From Woeseiaceae bacterium (GTDB lineage: Bacteria > Pseudomonadota > Gammaproteobacteria > Steroidobacterales > Woeseiaceae), in assembly GCA_028277185.1 (NCBI GenBank), contig JANQGQ010000018.1:186001-250000 (forward strand): a stretch of DNA of 64,000 bases, read 5' to 3'. Below the pieces are notes generated by a model. That model saw only the letters and a program-made list of their open reading frames with translations. It was not told the origin of the DNA and did no database searches. This document shows, one piece after another, positions 35,588 through 44,661 of this stretch (positions are counted from its first letter, which is position 1; each line of letters opens with the position of its first letter). Made by a program: the position numbers and the translations under genes.

Positions 35588-36367
35588 CTAGCGTCGCGCC
35601 AGCGTCGCAAACGTCGTCGGCATATAAGCATTGAGCGGCGTTGCGGCGTCGGTCCAGCGGTCTTCGTAAAAGCCTTCGATGCTGAATCCCGCCCGAATCT
35701 GACCGCCGATCTGCGTATCGAGGCTGTGGCCGAATTCGAAGGCCTCGTTCCGGTCGACGCGCCGGTCGTGAAGCGGCGGCGGCAGATCGCGCTCGGCGAC
35801 AAACGGCAGCCGGTAGCGAACTTCGAGCGCGCCGCCCTGCTCCAGCGCATCGTGGTCGAAGAGGTAGAAGTCCGGGTTCATGAAAGCGGCAAGCAGGCGA
35901 CCGTCGTTCGCGAGCACCCGATGGCATTCGCGCCAGACGACCGTGACGTCGGGGACGAAGACGTTCGACACCGGATGGAACACGAGGTCGAAACTGCCGT
36001 CGGCGAAGCGGGACAGGTCCCGCATGTCGCCTTGCTCGAGTTCGATAGCCAGCCCGGCACGTTCCGACGTGACCCGGTCCTTGTCGAGCTGTGCCGCCGA
36101 CAGATCGAAGCTCGTCACCCTGGCGCCGGCCGCCGCGAGGACGGGAACCTGCTGACCGCCTCCCGATGCGAGGCACAGCACGCGGGCACCTTCGATGTCG
36201 CCGAACCAATCCCGGGGCACGGGCCGCTGCGGCGTCAGGAACACCTCCCAGTCGCCGCGCTTCGCCGCCTCGACGATCGCCGGCGCCACGGGCACGCACC
36301 AGGGACTCTCGCCGCTTTGGGACTCGATGTCCCATGCCTTTTGATTGTGCCGGACGATTCTCTGCAT
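35588..36367 (-). CDS. Class I SAM-dependent methyltransferase
   Basis: A 259-residue protein with motif I VLCLASGGGQQ (about 63-73), the acidic residue of motif II in VTSFDLS, and motif IV-like FDLVFHPVSNVF. The N-terminal NQKAWDIE and the conserved Trp residues resemble YP/UbiE-like methyltransferases of unknown substrate. It begins 10 nt after the mscS stop on the same strand, so co-transcription is likely. The converging SRPBCC gene ends 12 nt away. Confidence 0.9.
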   Translation of the reverse strand: MQRIVRHNQKAWDIESQSGESPWCVPVAPAIVEAAKRGDWEVFLTPQRPVPRDWFGDIEGARVLCLASGGGQQVPVLAAAGARVTSFDLSAAQLDKDRVTSERAGLAIELEQGDMRDLSRFADGSFDLVFHPVSNVFVPDVTVVWRECHRVLANDGRLLAAFMNPDFYLFDHDALEQGGALEVRYRLPFVAERDLPPPLHDRRVDRNEAFEFGHSLDTQIGGQIRAGFSIEGFYEDRWTDAATPLNAYMPTTFATLARR

Positions 36368-36377
36368 CGCGGCGCCC

Positions 36378-38075
36378 TCACTGCTCCGCCGACATCATGT
36401 GAACGTCGCGCTGCGGGAACGGGATCGTAATGCCCTCGGCATCGAAGCGCTCCTTGACGGCGCGCGTCAGATCCCAGTAGGTCTCCCAGTAGTCCTCGGT
36501 TTTCACCCAGGGGCGAACGATGACGTTGACGGACGACTCGCCGAGTTCGTGCAGCTTCACGAGCGGCTTCGGCTCCGGCAGGATTTTGTCGTAGCCGTCG
36601 AGGATCTCCCACAGGACGCGCTCCACCGTGGCGAAGTCGTCGCTGTAGGCGATCCCGAAAGTCAGATCGACGCGCCGCGTCGTCTGCGCCGTGACGTTCG
36701 TGATCACGGACTGCCAGATGAGATTGTTGGGCACGACCATCACCTGGTTGTCGAGCGTCGTGAACGTCGTGTTGACGAGACTCATGCGGTCGACGCGCCC
36801 CGTCACGCCGCCCGCCGTGACGAAATCGCCGACGTCGAAGGGCCGGTACATCAGGATCATCATGCCGGACGCGAAATTGGACAGCGTGTCCTGCAGCGCA
36901 AAGCCGACGATGAACCCGGCGATGCCGAGACCGGCCAGGAGCGGGCCGAGCGAGATGCCCATCTGCGACAGCGCGATCAGGATGCCGATCAGCAGGATAA
37001 GGTTGCCGATCGACGACACAATCATGCGCTTTAAGAGATTGGAGACCGGAATCCGGGACGAATCGAGGCCGCGGCCGGCGAGCCGGCGCGCGATCCGGCC
37101 GAGCCGGGCGGCAATGAAGACGATCAGCGCGAACAGCAGCAGGCTGAACAGGAACCGCGGCCCTTGCGTCTGCACGAGCGTGTATACCTTGTCGGTCCAC
37201 TCGACGATGAGACCGGTCGCCACGCCGACGTCGAGCACGTCGGTCGTCACGGCACCCGTCGCGGAGACGAGCTGCTGCCGGTAGCGGCGCGTGTCGAGCT
37301 CCATGGCGTCCATGAGCCGCACGGCTTCCTGCAGGATCGCCGACGCGGTCTTGACCCGCGCTTCGGCGGCCCTGACCCGATCCGCGAGCGAGGCGTCCTG
37401 CGGCAGCGTCGCCGCGGCGGCTCTGGCGACGCCGACCTGGGCGATCGACAGGTCGAGATAGGCCGAGCGGTTCGCGGCACCGTCCGGGAGAACTCTCAGC
37501 AGATAGTCGACCTGCTCCGTGTCGTCGAGCTGCATCGACTCGGCAATTTGCGTATAGGTGACGAGCGACGCGAGCACCGCATCGTAACGCCGCACCGCCG
37601 CGAGCAACTCCTGATCGCGGAGCACCAGATCGGCGGGATCCGTCGCGTCCGCGGGATAGCGGATCTCGGCGCTGATGCGCTCGATGGCCTTTACGGCCTC
37701 CTGGGGAAACACTTCGAGATCGCCGATCAGCGCTGCCTGAAGCCCGCTGACGTCGAAGCCTTCCTCGCGGCGCGCCGCGACCCGGCGAGCCAGGTTCAGC
37801 GCGTTGCGGAACATGTCCGTCCATACCGCATCCATGCGCGCTTCGTAGACCGATTGCATGAGCGGCGAATCCTCCCGCTCGACCCGTTCCTTGAGCTCGA
37901 TGATCAGCGCCTGCTCCTCGCGGATCGCCTCGAGTTCCGCATCGAAGGCGACGGCGACGTCGGTCGGAAGCTCCGCCGCGGCCGGGTCGGCACCCGGCTC
38001 GTCCGCGCCGACCGGTGCAACACTCAGCAACAGACACGCGACCGGCACGGCAGAGATTAAGCTACGAGAGGTCAA
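36378..38075 (-). CDS. MscS-family mechanosensitive channel with extended periplasmic N-terminal domain
   Basis: About 565 residues from the TTG at 38075, which has GGAG 5 nt upstream and starts a signal peptide (TSRSLISAVPVACLLLSVAPVGA). A helical, coiled-coil-rich periplasmic domain of about 240 residues (from AELEAIREEQALIIELKERV) precedes the channel part: TM helices, then the pore and beta-domain signature GFIVGFALQDTLSNFASG and YRPFDVGDFV. The C-terminus ends IPFPQRDVHMM, typical of MscS. The extended N-terminus makes it an MscK/MscM-like large channel of reduced size. It releases solutes under membrane tension. Confidence 0.92.
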   Translation of the reverse strand: MTSRSLISAVPVACLLLSVAPVGADEPGADPAAAELPTDVAVAFDAELEAIREEQALIIELKERVEREDSPLMQSVYEARMDAVWTDMFRNALNLARRVAARREEGFDVSGLQAALIGDLEVFPQEAVKAIERISAEIRYPADATDPADLVLRDQELLAAVRRYDAVLASLVTYTQIAESMQLDDTEQVDYLLRVLPDGAANRSAYLDLSIAQVGVARAAAATLPQDASLADRVRAAEARVKTASAILQEAVRLMDAMELDTRRYRQQLVSATGAVTTDVLDVGVATGLIVEWTDKVYTLVQTQGPRFLFSLLLFALIVFIAARLGRIARRLAGRGLDSSRIPVSNLLKRMIVSSIGNLILLIGILIALSQMGISLGPLLAGLGIAGFIVGFALQDTLSNFASGMMILMYRPFDVGDFVTAGGVTGRVDRMSLVNTTFTTLDNQVMVVPNNLIWQSVITNVTAQTTRRVDLTFGIAYSDDFATVERVLWEILDGYDKILPEPKPLVKLHELGESSVNVIVRPWVKTEDYWETYWDLTRAVKERFDAEGITIPFPQRDVHMMSAEQ

Positions 38076-38172
38076 GCGGGCTCCGGGATGGCTTGCACGA
38101 TGCAAGCCGAGATGATACTCAAAAATCCCCGGCCGGGAGTTTGGCCTCCAACGGATCGCAAGAGGTGGACTG

Positions 38173-39492
38173 ATGCAGCGCGCAGCGCGCGGAGTATTGC
38201 TGACGGCGACAGCGCTCGCACTCGCCGCCTGTGCCGGCAATCGGCCGGGACCGAACCAGCTCTTCCTGATGCCGGCGCCGGAGGTCTTCGACGACGGCGA
38301 GATCGACCCGTTCATCGACAACGATCCGATCAGCCGCGGCGTGCTGCCGGGCATCCTGTACGCTACCGACCGCAGACCGGCCGAAGCCGGCGACAGGAAG
38401 TACGCGCGCTACACGCACGAGCGCGGTCATGCCCTGCGGCTCGGACTCGCCGAGACGCGCCTCGGCATCGACGAAGAAATCACCTGGGAGGAAGCGCGTC
38501 GGGTTTCGCTGTTGAAAAACCGCACGACGAACTATCCGATCGAAGTCGCGGCCGTCGAGGAGTTCGGCATCCTCGCCGAAACCGTCCGGCCCTTCGACAC
38601 CACGATCGAACTGGACGATGCGCCCAAGCAGCGTTTTTTCGCCGAGATCGACGCCCGGCTGGCTTCCTCGCCGAGGAAGGACGTGTACGTCTATGTGCAC
38701 GGCTACAAGGTGAACTTCGAAAACCCGATCCTCGTCGCGGCGGAACTGTGGCACTTCCTCGGCTACAACGGTGCGTTCGTGGCCTACTCCTGGCCGACGA
38801 AGTACAGCACCTTCGCCTATCTGGCCGATCTCGACAGCGCCATCAACTCCGCGCGCAACCTGCGCACGCTGATGGTACAGATAGCCCGGAACACCGCCGT
38901 CGAGCGTATCCACGTCGTCGGCTACAGCATGGGCACGCGGATCGTGAGCCGCATGCTGGCGGATTTCGGCATCTACGGTCAGCAGCGCGATGACGAGGCG
39001 CTACTCGCACTCAAGCTGGAAAACGTCATCCTCGTGGGCAGCGACATCGACCGCTCGATCCTCGGCGGCTATCTCGTCGACGGTGCGCTGCGCGTGCCGC
39101 AGTCGCTGACGATTTATCAGTCGCAGCGGGACGGCGCGCTCGGGATGTCGCGGTTCGTCTTCGGCCGCGAACGGACCGGGCAGGCCTTCACCGGCGACCT
39201 CAACGAAAAGACGCGACGCTTTCTCGACAACCATCCACGGCTCAGAGTCATCGACGTCAGCGACGCGGACGGCGGCAAGGTCGTCGGCGGACACGGCTAC
39301 TTTCGCAAGAGCCCGTGGGTGAGCAGCGACATCCTCATGACGCTCATGTACAACCTCGGCCCCGGCGATCGGGGCCTCGTGCGCGACGCGGACCGGCCGA
39401 TCTGGCGTTTCCCGCCGGACTACGTACAACGCCTCCGGGAGTCGCTCGGCCGGGCCAACCCGGCGCTCGCGGCCGGCGAACCGCCGCCATAG
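38173..39492 (+). CDS. Lipoprotein alpha/beta hydrolase, DUF900 family
   Basis: A 439-residue lipoprotein (lipobox LAAC, Cys20). The DUF900 pattern is clear: ILYATDRRP near 61-69, VYVYVHGYKVNFENP at 171-185 (oxyanion hole), FVAYSWPTK, and the nucleophile elbow GYSMG with Ser252. Family members are esterase/lipase-like hydrolases with few characterised examples. The gene is divergent from the mscS gene (98 nt gap) and converges on pxpC. Confidence 0.9.
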   Translation: MQRAARGVLLTATALALAACAGNRPGPNQLFLMPAPEVFDDGEIDPFIDNDPISRGVLPGILYATDRRPAEAGDRKYARYTHERGHALRLGLAETRLGIDEEITWEEARRVSLLKNRTTNYPIEVAAVEEFGILAETVRPFDTTIELDDAPKQRFFAEIDARLASSPRKDVYVYVHGYKVNFENPILVAAELWHFLGYNGAFVAYSWPTKYSTFAYLADLDSAINSARNLRTLMVQIARNTAVERIHVVGYSMGTRIVSRMLADFGIYGQQRDDEALLALKLENVILVGSDIDRSILGGYLVDGALRVPQSLTIYQSQRDGALGMSRFVFGRERTGQAFTGDLNEKTRRFLDNHPRLRVIDVSDADGGKVVGGHGYFRKSPWVSSDILMTLMYNLGPGDRGLVRDADRPIWRFPPDYVQRLRESLGRANPALAAGEPPP

Positions 39493-39513
39493 CGTCTGCG
39501 TCCGGACGGGACG

Positions 39514-40464
39514 CTAGATCGCCGTTTCGGGATCGCTGAGCCAGCCCCGCCAAAAGGCCAGCACGGACAGGTAATCGGCCCGCGCCGTGTCCGGATCGCG
39601 CGGCAGGAACCGTACCCGGCTGCCGCTCCTTAGCTGGCCGATCAGGAATCGATCGCAACGAATCACTTCCGCCACGCGCGGATAGCCGCCGGAGGTCTGG
39701 CAGTCCGCTCCGAGCAGGAAGAGCTGGCCGCTCTCCGGACACTGGACCGTGCCGGGAAACACCGGCGTGGAATCGAGCCGTCCTTCCGAGCGTACGTGAA
39801 GGCCTGGCCCGTCGAGCGCCAGGCCCATTCGATCGTTGCGCGCGCTCACCGTGTACGCCTCGCCGTACAGTTCCGTCCGGCTGGCTTCGTCGAGAAGGCC
39901 GAACTCCAGACCGTTGACCGCGCGCAGCGTCACGACGTCGCTGAAGCGGGGGCGAAACTCCGGCGGCGTCGTCTCGCCGGGAGCGCCGGTCGTCCCATGC
40001 AGGCAGCGCAACTCGTCGCCCTCCCGCAACGCGCGGCCGTCGAGGCCGCCGATTCCCGCGGGAAGGTAGGTCGACGGGCCGCCGAGCACGTCGGGGACGT
40101 CGATGCCGCCGGCGATCGCGAGGTAGCTTCGTGCGCCGTTCATCGCCGGCCCGATGTCGAGCGTATCGCCACTCCGGAGTTCCAGAACGCGATGCATCCC
40201 GGCAAGCTGTCCGTTGAGGCGCACCTCGCTTGCAGCGCCGGTAACTGCGAGCGCCGACGCCGACCGGGCGAGAAACGCCGCCCCCGACAGGCTCATCTCT
40301 ATGCCGGGCGCCGCCAGCGGATTCCCGACGAGTCGGTTCGCAAGCGCAAGCGACAGCGCATCCGCCGCGCCGGAGTACGGTACGCCCTGATGGCGAAGGC
40401 CGTGGCGGGGCTTACCCTGGACGGTGCTCTGCACACCCGGCCGCAAGACTCTCAGACTCGTCAT
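39514..40464 (-). CDS. pxpC: 5-oxoprolinase subunit C (biotin-dependent carboxyltransferase-like)
   Basis: A 316-residue protein of the KipA/PxpC family: GVQSTVQGKPRHGLRHQGVPYSGA (read in parts) at the N-terminus, LANRLVGNPLAAPGIEMS, and the C-terminal GGYPRVAEVIRCD. With PxpA and PxpB it forms the bacterial ATP-dependent 5-oxoprolinase that opens pyroglutamate to glutamate. The start overlaps pxpB by 4 nt (ATGA, 40461-40464). Confidence 0.94.
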   Translation of the reverse strand: MTSLRVLRPGVQSTVQGKPRHGLRHQGVPYSGAADALSLALANRLVGNPLAAPGIEMSLSGAAFLARSASALAVTGAASEVRLNGQLAGMHRVLELRSGDTLDIGPAMNGARSYLAIAGGIDVPDVLGGPSTYLPAGIGGLDGRALREGDELRCLHGTTGAPGETTPPEFRPRFSDVVTLRAVNGLEFGLLDEASRTELYGEAYTVSARNDRMGLALDGPGLHVRSEGRLDSTPVFPGTVQCPESGQLFLLGADCQTSGGYPRVAEVIRCDRFLIGQLRSGSRVRFLPRDPDTARADYLSVLAFWRGWLSDPETAI

Positions 40465-41087
40465 GTCGCCGGGACGAAGCGCAGCCTGTCGCCCGGACGG
40501 AACAGGAACGGGTCCCCGGCACCGCCGCGATAGAGTTCGGCATCGGTGCGGCCGACGATCTGCCAGCCGCCGGGACCCGAGAGCGCGTAGATTCCACAGC
40601 GGCTACCCGCGAGACCGACGGAGCCGGCAGGCACGCGAACCCTCGGGGTCGCCAGCCGCGGCACCTCGAGCGTGGGATCGAGCCCGTCCAGATAGGCGAA
40701 TCCCGGCGTGAAGCCCAGCATGGCGACGGTGTACGCGGTCGCCGTATGCCGCTCGATAAAGTCGGCACGGCTCAACCCGAGGCGCTCGCAGACCGCGGCA
40801 AGATCCGGGCCGGCCGCGGCATCGTAGACGACGGCGACTTCGTGAACTCGTCCGGGCGGCAGCCCGACATCGGCCAACCCGGCCAGCGCCTGTTCGACTG
40901 CACCACGAAACGTGGCGCCATCGACAGCCGCCAGATCGTAGCGAAGCTCGACGCAGCCGACGCCGCCGACCGCGTCGAGACAATGAGGCAAGCGACTCAA
41001 AACCGGCAAAAGCGCCTGACCGGCCGCGGTATCGCGCAGCTCGATGGCGACGCGGTCGTCGGCGCTTTGGAAGACCCGGTATCGCAC
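40461..41087 (-). CDS. pxpB: 5-oxoprolinase subunit B (KipI-like)
   Basis: About 208 residues. I prefer the GTG at 41087, just past the pxpA stop, because it gives the family-typical opening (R-Y-R-V-F-x-S-A-D-D-R). A start at 41117 would overlap pxpA by 26 nt. Motifs YTVAMLGFTPGFAYLDGLDP and PAGSVGLAGSRCGIYALSGPGGWQIVGR (in parts) identify the KipI/PxpB family. It lies between pxpA and pxpC in one operon. Confidence 0.92.
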   Translation of the reverse strand: MRYRVFQSADDRVAIELRDTAAGQALLPVLSRLPHCLDAVGGVGCVELRYDLAAVDGATFRGAVEQALAGLADVGLPPGRVHEVAVVYDAAAGPDLAAVCERLGLSRADFIERHTATAYTVAMLGFTPGFAYLDGLDPTLEVPRLATPRVRVPAGSVGLAGSRCGIYALSGPGGWQIVGRTDAELYRGGAGDPFLFRPGDRLRFVPAT

Positions 41088-41091
41088 GTGC

Positions 41092-41865
41092 TTAAGGGCG
41101 ACGCCGTCCCGGCGCAAGCAGGCGGATGCCCGCGTCGTTCAGTGCGGCGCGGACCGCAAGCGCCATGTTCACGGCGTCGGGACTGTCGCCGTGTATGCAC
41201 AGCGTAGCGGCCGGTACGGCAACCGATTTGCCGCTCATGGCCACCGCCTGTCCGTCCCGCGCTATTGACAGCGCCTGCGCGGCAGCGCGGATCGGATCGG
41301 AGTACACGGCTCCGGGTTCGGAGCGCGGCGCCAGCGTGCCGCGGTCCGTGTAGGCACGATCGACGAAACCTTCGCGCCAGTAGCGCAGGCCGCGTTGCCG
41401 TGCGCTTGCCTCCAGCTGGCTTGCGGGCGGCCCGATCAGTGCGAGATCCGGGGCCGCCGCGATCACGGCATCGCACAGCGCATCGGCCAACCCGGCATCC
41501 GCCGCGGCATCGTTGTAGAGCGCACCGTGCGGTTTCACGTGCGCCAGCTTCACGGCCTCCTCTTCGGCAATCCCGCGAATCGCCGCCAGCTGCGAGACGA
41601 CCGTCCCCGAGAGTTCCGCGGCGGACAGAAAGCCGCCCCGCCGGCCGAAGCCCTCGCGATCGGGATACGACGGATGCGCACCGGCAGCTACGCCGCGCTC
41701 GCGCGCGGCGATCAGCGTTTGCCGCATCGACGTCGCGTCGCCCGCATGGCCGCCGCAGGCGATGCTGCAGGACGTAACGATCCCGAGCAGCGCGTCGTCG
41801 TCGGGAGCCCCCTCCCCCAGATCGGCGTTCAGGTCGATGACGGGTTTTTCCTCTGGCGCACTCAC
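41092..41865 (-). CDS. pxpA: 5-oxoprolinase subunit A (LamB/YcsF family)
   Basis: A 257-residue protein with the family signatures IDLNADLGEG (10-19), SIACGGHAGD (35-44), GAHPSYPDREGFGRR and KPHGALYN. The usual start would lie right at IDLNADLGEG, but there is no start codon there; the first available one is GTG at 41865, inside a tandemly duplicated stretch. It is the first gene of pxpABC. See the repeat at 41819-41949: the 5' end of this gene has been duplicated with a frameshift, which may affect where translation starts. Confidence 0.92.
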   Translation of the reverse strand: MSAPEEKPVIDLNADLGEGAPDDDALLGIVTSCSIACGGHAGDATSMRQTLIAARERGVAAGAHPSYPDREGFGRRGGFLSAAELSGTVVSQLAAIRGIAEEEAVKLAHVKPHGALYNDAAADAGLADALCDAVIAAAPDLALIGPPASQLEASARQRGLRYWREGFVDRAYTDRGTLAPRSEPGAVYSDPIRAAAQALSIARDGQAVAMSGKSVAVPAATLCIHGDSPDAVNMALAVRAALNDAGIRLLAPGRRRP

Positions 41866-41949
41866 CCGGAGATCCGTATTGAGGCCGATGAGGGGTTTTC
41901 GTCTGGCGCACTCACCCCGAGATCCGCATTGAGGTTAATGATGGGTCAC
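41819..41949. repeat. Tandem duplication of the pxpA 5' coding end (about 2.6 copies)
   Basis: Copies run 41819-41869 (51 nt, in frame, real pxpA), 41870-41919 (50 nt) and about 41920-41949 (partial). On the minus strand each encodes a version of (I/L)-(D/N/G)-LN-(A/T)-DL followed by GTG AGT GCG CCA GA. The middle copy is one base shorter, so the upstream copies are out of frame with pxpA. The outermost copy (INLNADLG) looks closest to a native start region. Confidence 0.8.
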
Positions 41950-41951
41950 CG

Positions 41952-43016
41952 TTACCCACCGTCTTCACTTCTCATCCTCCGCTGCCGCAGAAGGACTGCC
42001 TTGTAGAGTTTGCCCTGAGCACGCTCGCGGGCGTGCCGCGCCGCCAGTGACTCGGAATGGCGCCGATCCTCGGCAAACAGCTTGCGGTAGCTCAGGAGCC
42101 GCCGCGGATCCAGCGCTCCGGATTCTATCGCGGCCACCACGGCGCAGCCGGGTTCGGCCTCATGCCGGCAGTCGGCGAAACGGCATGCTGCCGCGAGCGC
42201 ATCGATCTCGCTGAACACGGTCTCTATGCCCTGCCTCGACTCCGCCAGCCGGAGTTCGCGCATCCCGGGCGTATCGATCAGCCAGCCGCCGGCGGGCAAT
42301 GCATGCATCGAGCGCGACGTCGTCGTATGCCGGCCGCGGTCGTCGCCGCCGCGCGCGCTCCGCGTTGCCTGGCCCGCCGAGGTCAGCGTATTGATCAACG
42401 TGGACTTACCGACACCCGACGAACCGACGAGCGCGACGGTCTGCCCCGGTCCGCAGTAGGCCGCGAGACAGCCCGCGCTTGCGGCATCCCGCGCATCGAG
42501 CGCCTCGACGAGAAGACCGGGCTTGAGCGCGGCGGCGGCGCGAACGTAAGCATCCACATCGGACACGAGATCGGCGCGGGTGATGACGACGACGGGAATC
42601 GCGCCGCCCTGACTCGCCAGAGCCAGATAACGCTCGAGACGTGCCGGGTTGAAGTCGCGATTGGCCGAGGTCACGACGAACAGCGTGTCGATGTTCGCCG
42701 CGACGTGCTGCAGCTGGCCGGCACCGCCGGCCGCGCCGCGGCGAAACTGGCTCAGACGGTCGAGGCGCGCCAGGACACGCTGGCCGGCCGGGTCCAGCCA
42801 GAGCCAGTCCCCAATCGTGATGTCGAGCGCCGCCGCCGCTCCGGACAAAGGCAGGCTGCGCTCGAGGTGTTCGCCGACGACGGCGACCCGGCCCCTTTGA
42901 ACGTTCACGACCCGGACGGGCAACGCCGCGGCGTCCGGCGGCGGCTGGCTGGCGAAAAAACTCCGCCAGCCGAGCGCCGGTAAGCTCAGGTCGGCTGCAT
43001 CCCGCGTGATCGACAC
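41952..43016 (-). CDS. rsgA: Small ribosomal subunit biogenesis GTPase RsgA
   Basis: About 354 residues from the GTG at 43016; the frame extends to 43115, which would overlap the divergent SDR gene. It has an N-terminal OB-fold, then a circularly permuted GTPase: TRAD (G4, 146-149) precedes GSSGVGKS (G1, 198-205), RGRHTTT (228-234) and DTPG (248-251). The C-terminal zinc site is C278, C283, H285 and C291. RsgA checks late 30S assembly. The start codon is not firmly set because no good ribosome-binding site is visible. Confidence 0.93.
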   Translation of the reverse strand: MSITRDAADLSLPALGWRSFFASQPPPDAAALPVRVVNVQRGRVAVVGEHLERSLPLSGAAAALDITIGDWLWLDPAGQRVLARLDRLSQFRRGAAGGAGQLQHVAANIDTLFVVTSANRDFNPARLERYLALASQGGAIPVVVITRADLVSDVDAYVRAAAALKPGLLVEALDARDAASAGCLAAYCGPGQTVALVGSSGVGKSTLINTLTSAGQATRSARGGDDRGRHTTTSRSMHALPAGGWLIDTPGMRELRLAESRQGIETVFSEIDALAAACRFADCRHEAEPGCAVVAAIESGALDPRRLLSYRKLFAEDRRHSESLAARHARERAQGKLYKAVLLRQRRMRSEDGG

Positions 43017-43087
43017 AACGTCTATGGCTCTTGCACGTGACTGGGATACACTGCATACCACGTTCGGGCGAGCTTGGGGGAATTCCG

Positions 43088-43822
43088 ATGGCGGTAGCAC
43101 TCGTGACGGGCGCAAGCTCGGGCATCGGCGCCGCGGTGGCCATCGCCCTCGCGGACGCCGGTTGGGACGTGATGGCGGCTGGCCGCGACGAGGCGCGCCT
43201 CGAGGAGGTGGCCGACGTATCGGACCGAATCGCGACGTGGACGGGCGATCTCACCGGGTCCGCGGACTGCGACGAACTCGTCGCCGATACCGTGGACGAG
43301 TTCGGCGGCCTCGATTGTCTGGTCAACTCTGCCGGCATATTGCTGCGCGCGGACGCAGCCGAAACCAGCGACGACGACTGGCGCGATACGATGACGATCA
43401 ACCTCGACGTCCCGTTCTATCTGTCGCGCGCCGCGCTGCCGCACCTGATCGAAGCCGAGGGCAATATCGTCAACATTTCGTCCTACTGGGGCATCCAGGC
43501 GGGCGAGCGCGCGACTGCGTACAACACGAGCAAAGGTGCGCTGATCCTGCTGACCAAGGCGATGGCCAAAGATCATGGACGCGAGGGCGTCCGGGTCAAC
43601 GTCGTCTGCCCCGGCGGTGTCGACACACCCATGCTTGCGGCCGGCGCGGACGAAGAGGAGATGGACACCGAAGAGTTTCTCGAAATGGTCGCAAGCTTCT
43701 CGCCGAACGGACGCATTGCGACACCGGAAGACATCGCCGGCCTCATCGTGTTCGTCGCCAGCGACGCCGCGCGGCAGGTCAACGGCGCCGTACTGACCAT
43801 CGACGGCGGTCTTACGGCCTAG
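43088..43822 (+). CDS. Short-chain dehydrogenase/reductase (SDR)
   Basis: A 244-residue classical SDR starting at ATG 43088 (GGGGGAA 5 nt upstream). TGASSGIG at 7-14 binds the dinucleotide, with Arg33 after the second strand favouring NADP(H). Catalytic residues are Asn105, Ser131 or 132, Tyr145 and Lys149, and the C-terminus ends TIDGGLTA. The general family is 3-ketoacyl reductase-like; the substrate is unknown. It is divergent from rsgA and convergent with the rhomboid gene. Confidence 0.93.
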   Translation: MAVALVTGASSGIGAAVAIALADAGWDVMAAGRDEARLEEVADVSDRIATWTGDLTGSADCDELVADTVDEFGGLDCLVNSAGILLRADAAETSDDDWRDTMTINLDVPFYLSRAALPHLIEAEGNIVNISSYWGIQAGERATAYNTSKGALILLTKAMAKDHGREGVRVNVVCPGGVDTPMLAAGADEEEMDTEEFLEMVASFSPNGRIATPEDIAGLIVFVASDAARQVNGAVLTIDGGLTA

Positions 43823-43837
43823 CTCCCCGGCAAGGTA

Positions 43838-44506
43838 CTAGCGTCGGCGGCGCCAGTACTGCAGAAGCAGAAACCCGAACACCATGCCGCCGATATGAGC
43901 GAAGTTGGCGATTCCCGGCGCGCGGCCGCTGAATCCGACGTACAGCTCGAAGATGCCGATCAGGATGACGAAGTACTTGGCCTTCATCGGAATTGGCGGA
44001 ATGATCAGCATGACCGTGCGGTTCGGGAAAGCCATGCCGTAGGCCAGGAGAATCCCGAACACGCCGCCCGACGCGCCAACGGTCGGATAAAACCCGCCCT
44101 GCAGGTTGGCGACGAGAAGCTGCACGAGACCCGCGCCGATCACACAGACGACGTAGTAGGTCAGGAAGCGCTGCGGTCCCATGAGGTTTTCGAGTTCGCG
44201 GCCGAACATCCACAGCGCGAACATGTTGAAGGCGATGTGCGGCAAGCTGCCGTGCAGGAACCCATAGGTCACGAGCTGCCAGAACCCGAAGCCCGGCTCC
44301 GGCAGGCCCGGCGGCCAGCCCCGGATGCTGCCCTCGGCCGGCGGCCAGAGTGCGAACAGCAGGTCGATCCGGCTGAGTCCGAGCTGCGGCACGATCGTCA
44401 GCATCTGGCCGGCGAATACGAGTCCGTTGGCTACGAGGAGCGCGAGGATGACGTCCGGTATCGCGCTCGGCCGCCGGGGCCGATATTGGTAGATGGGCTG
44501 ATTCAA
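43838..44506 (-). CDS. Rhomboid-family intramembrane serine protease
   Basis: A 222-residue protein with six or more membrane segments. The catalytic dyad is Ser146 in GASGGVFG and His204 in AHIGGMVFG. The oxyanion-side HGSLPHIAFNM (85-95) and the ENLMGPQRFLTYY loop complete the rhomboid pattern. It cleaves membrane helices within the bilayer. No obvious partner or substrate is encoded next to it. Confidence 0.95.
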   Translation of the reverse strand: MNQPIYQYRPRRPSAIPDVILALLVANGLVFAGQMLTIVPQLGLSRIDLLFALWPPAEGSIRGWPPGLPEPGFGFWQLVTYGFLHGSLPHIAFNMFALWMFGRELENLMGPQRFLTYYVVCVIGAGLVQLLVANLQGGFYPTVGASGGVFGILLAYGMAFPNRTVMLIIPPIPMKAKYFVILIGIFELYVGFSGRAPGIANFAHIGGMVFGFLLLQYWRRRR

Positions 44507-44661
44507 GCGGAGTTGCCGTCTGGCTAGCGGTGTCTTGCGCTCGAGGCGGGATCGCCGGGCGCAGCGACGAGTCTACCAGCCGCCGTCAGAGAAACCAGCA
44601 CGGCCGGAGTCCGCGGCCGGCACGGCAGCACAGAACGCTCGCGCTTCGGACGTACGCCGGT

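Noticed and set aside
36235..38037. 600-codon minus-strand frame within mscS and the methyltransferase gene
   Set aside because: Out-of-frame shadow of two well-supported genes, Arg/Gly/Ala-rich.
44580..44645. GC-rich imperfect inverted repeat after DUF3570
   Set aside because: Arms do not pair cleanly and no T-run follows, so not called a terminator.
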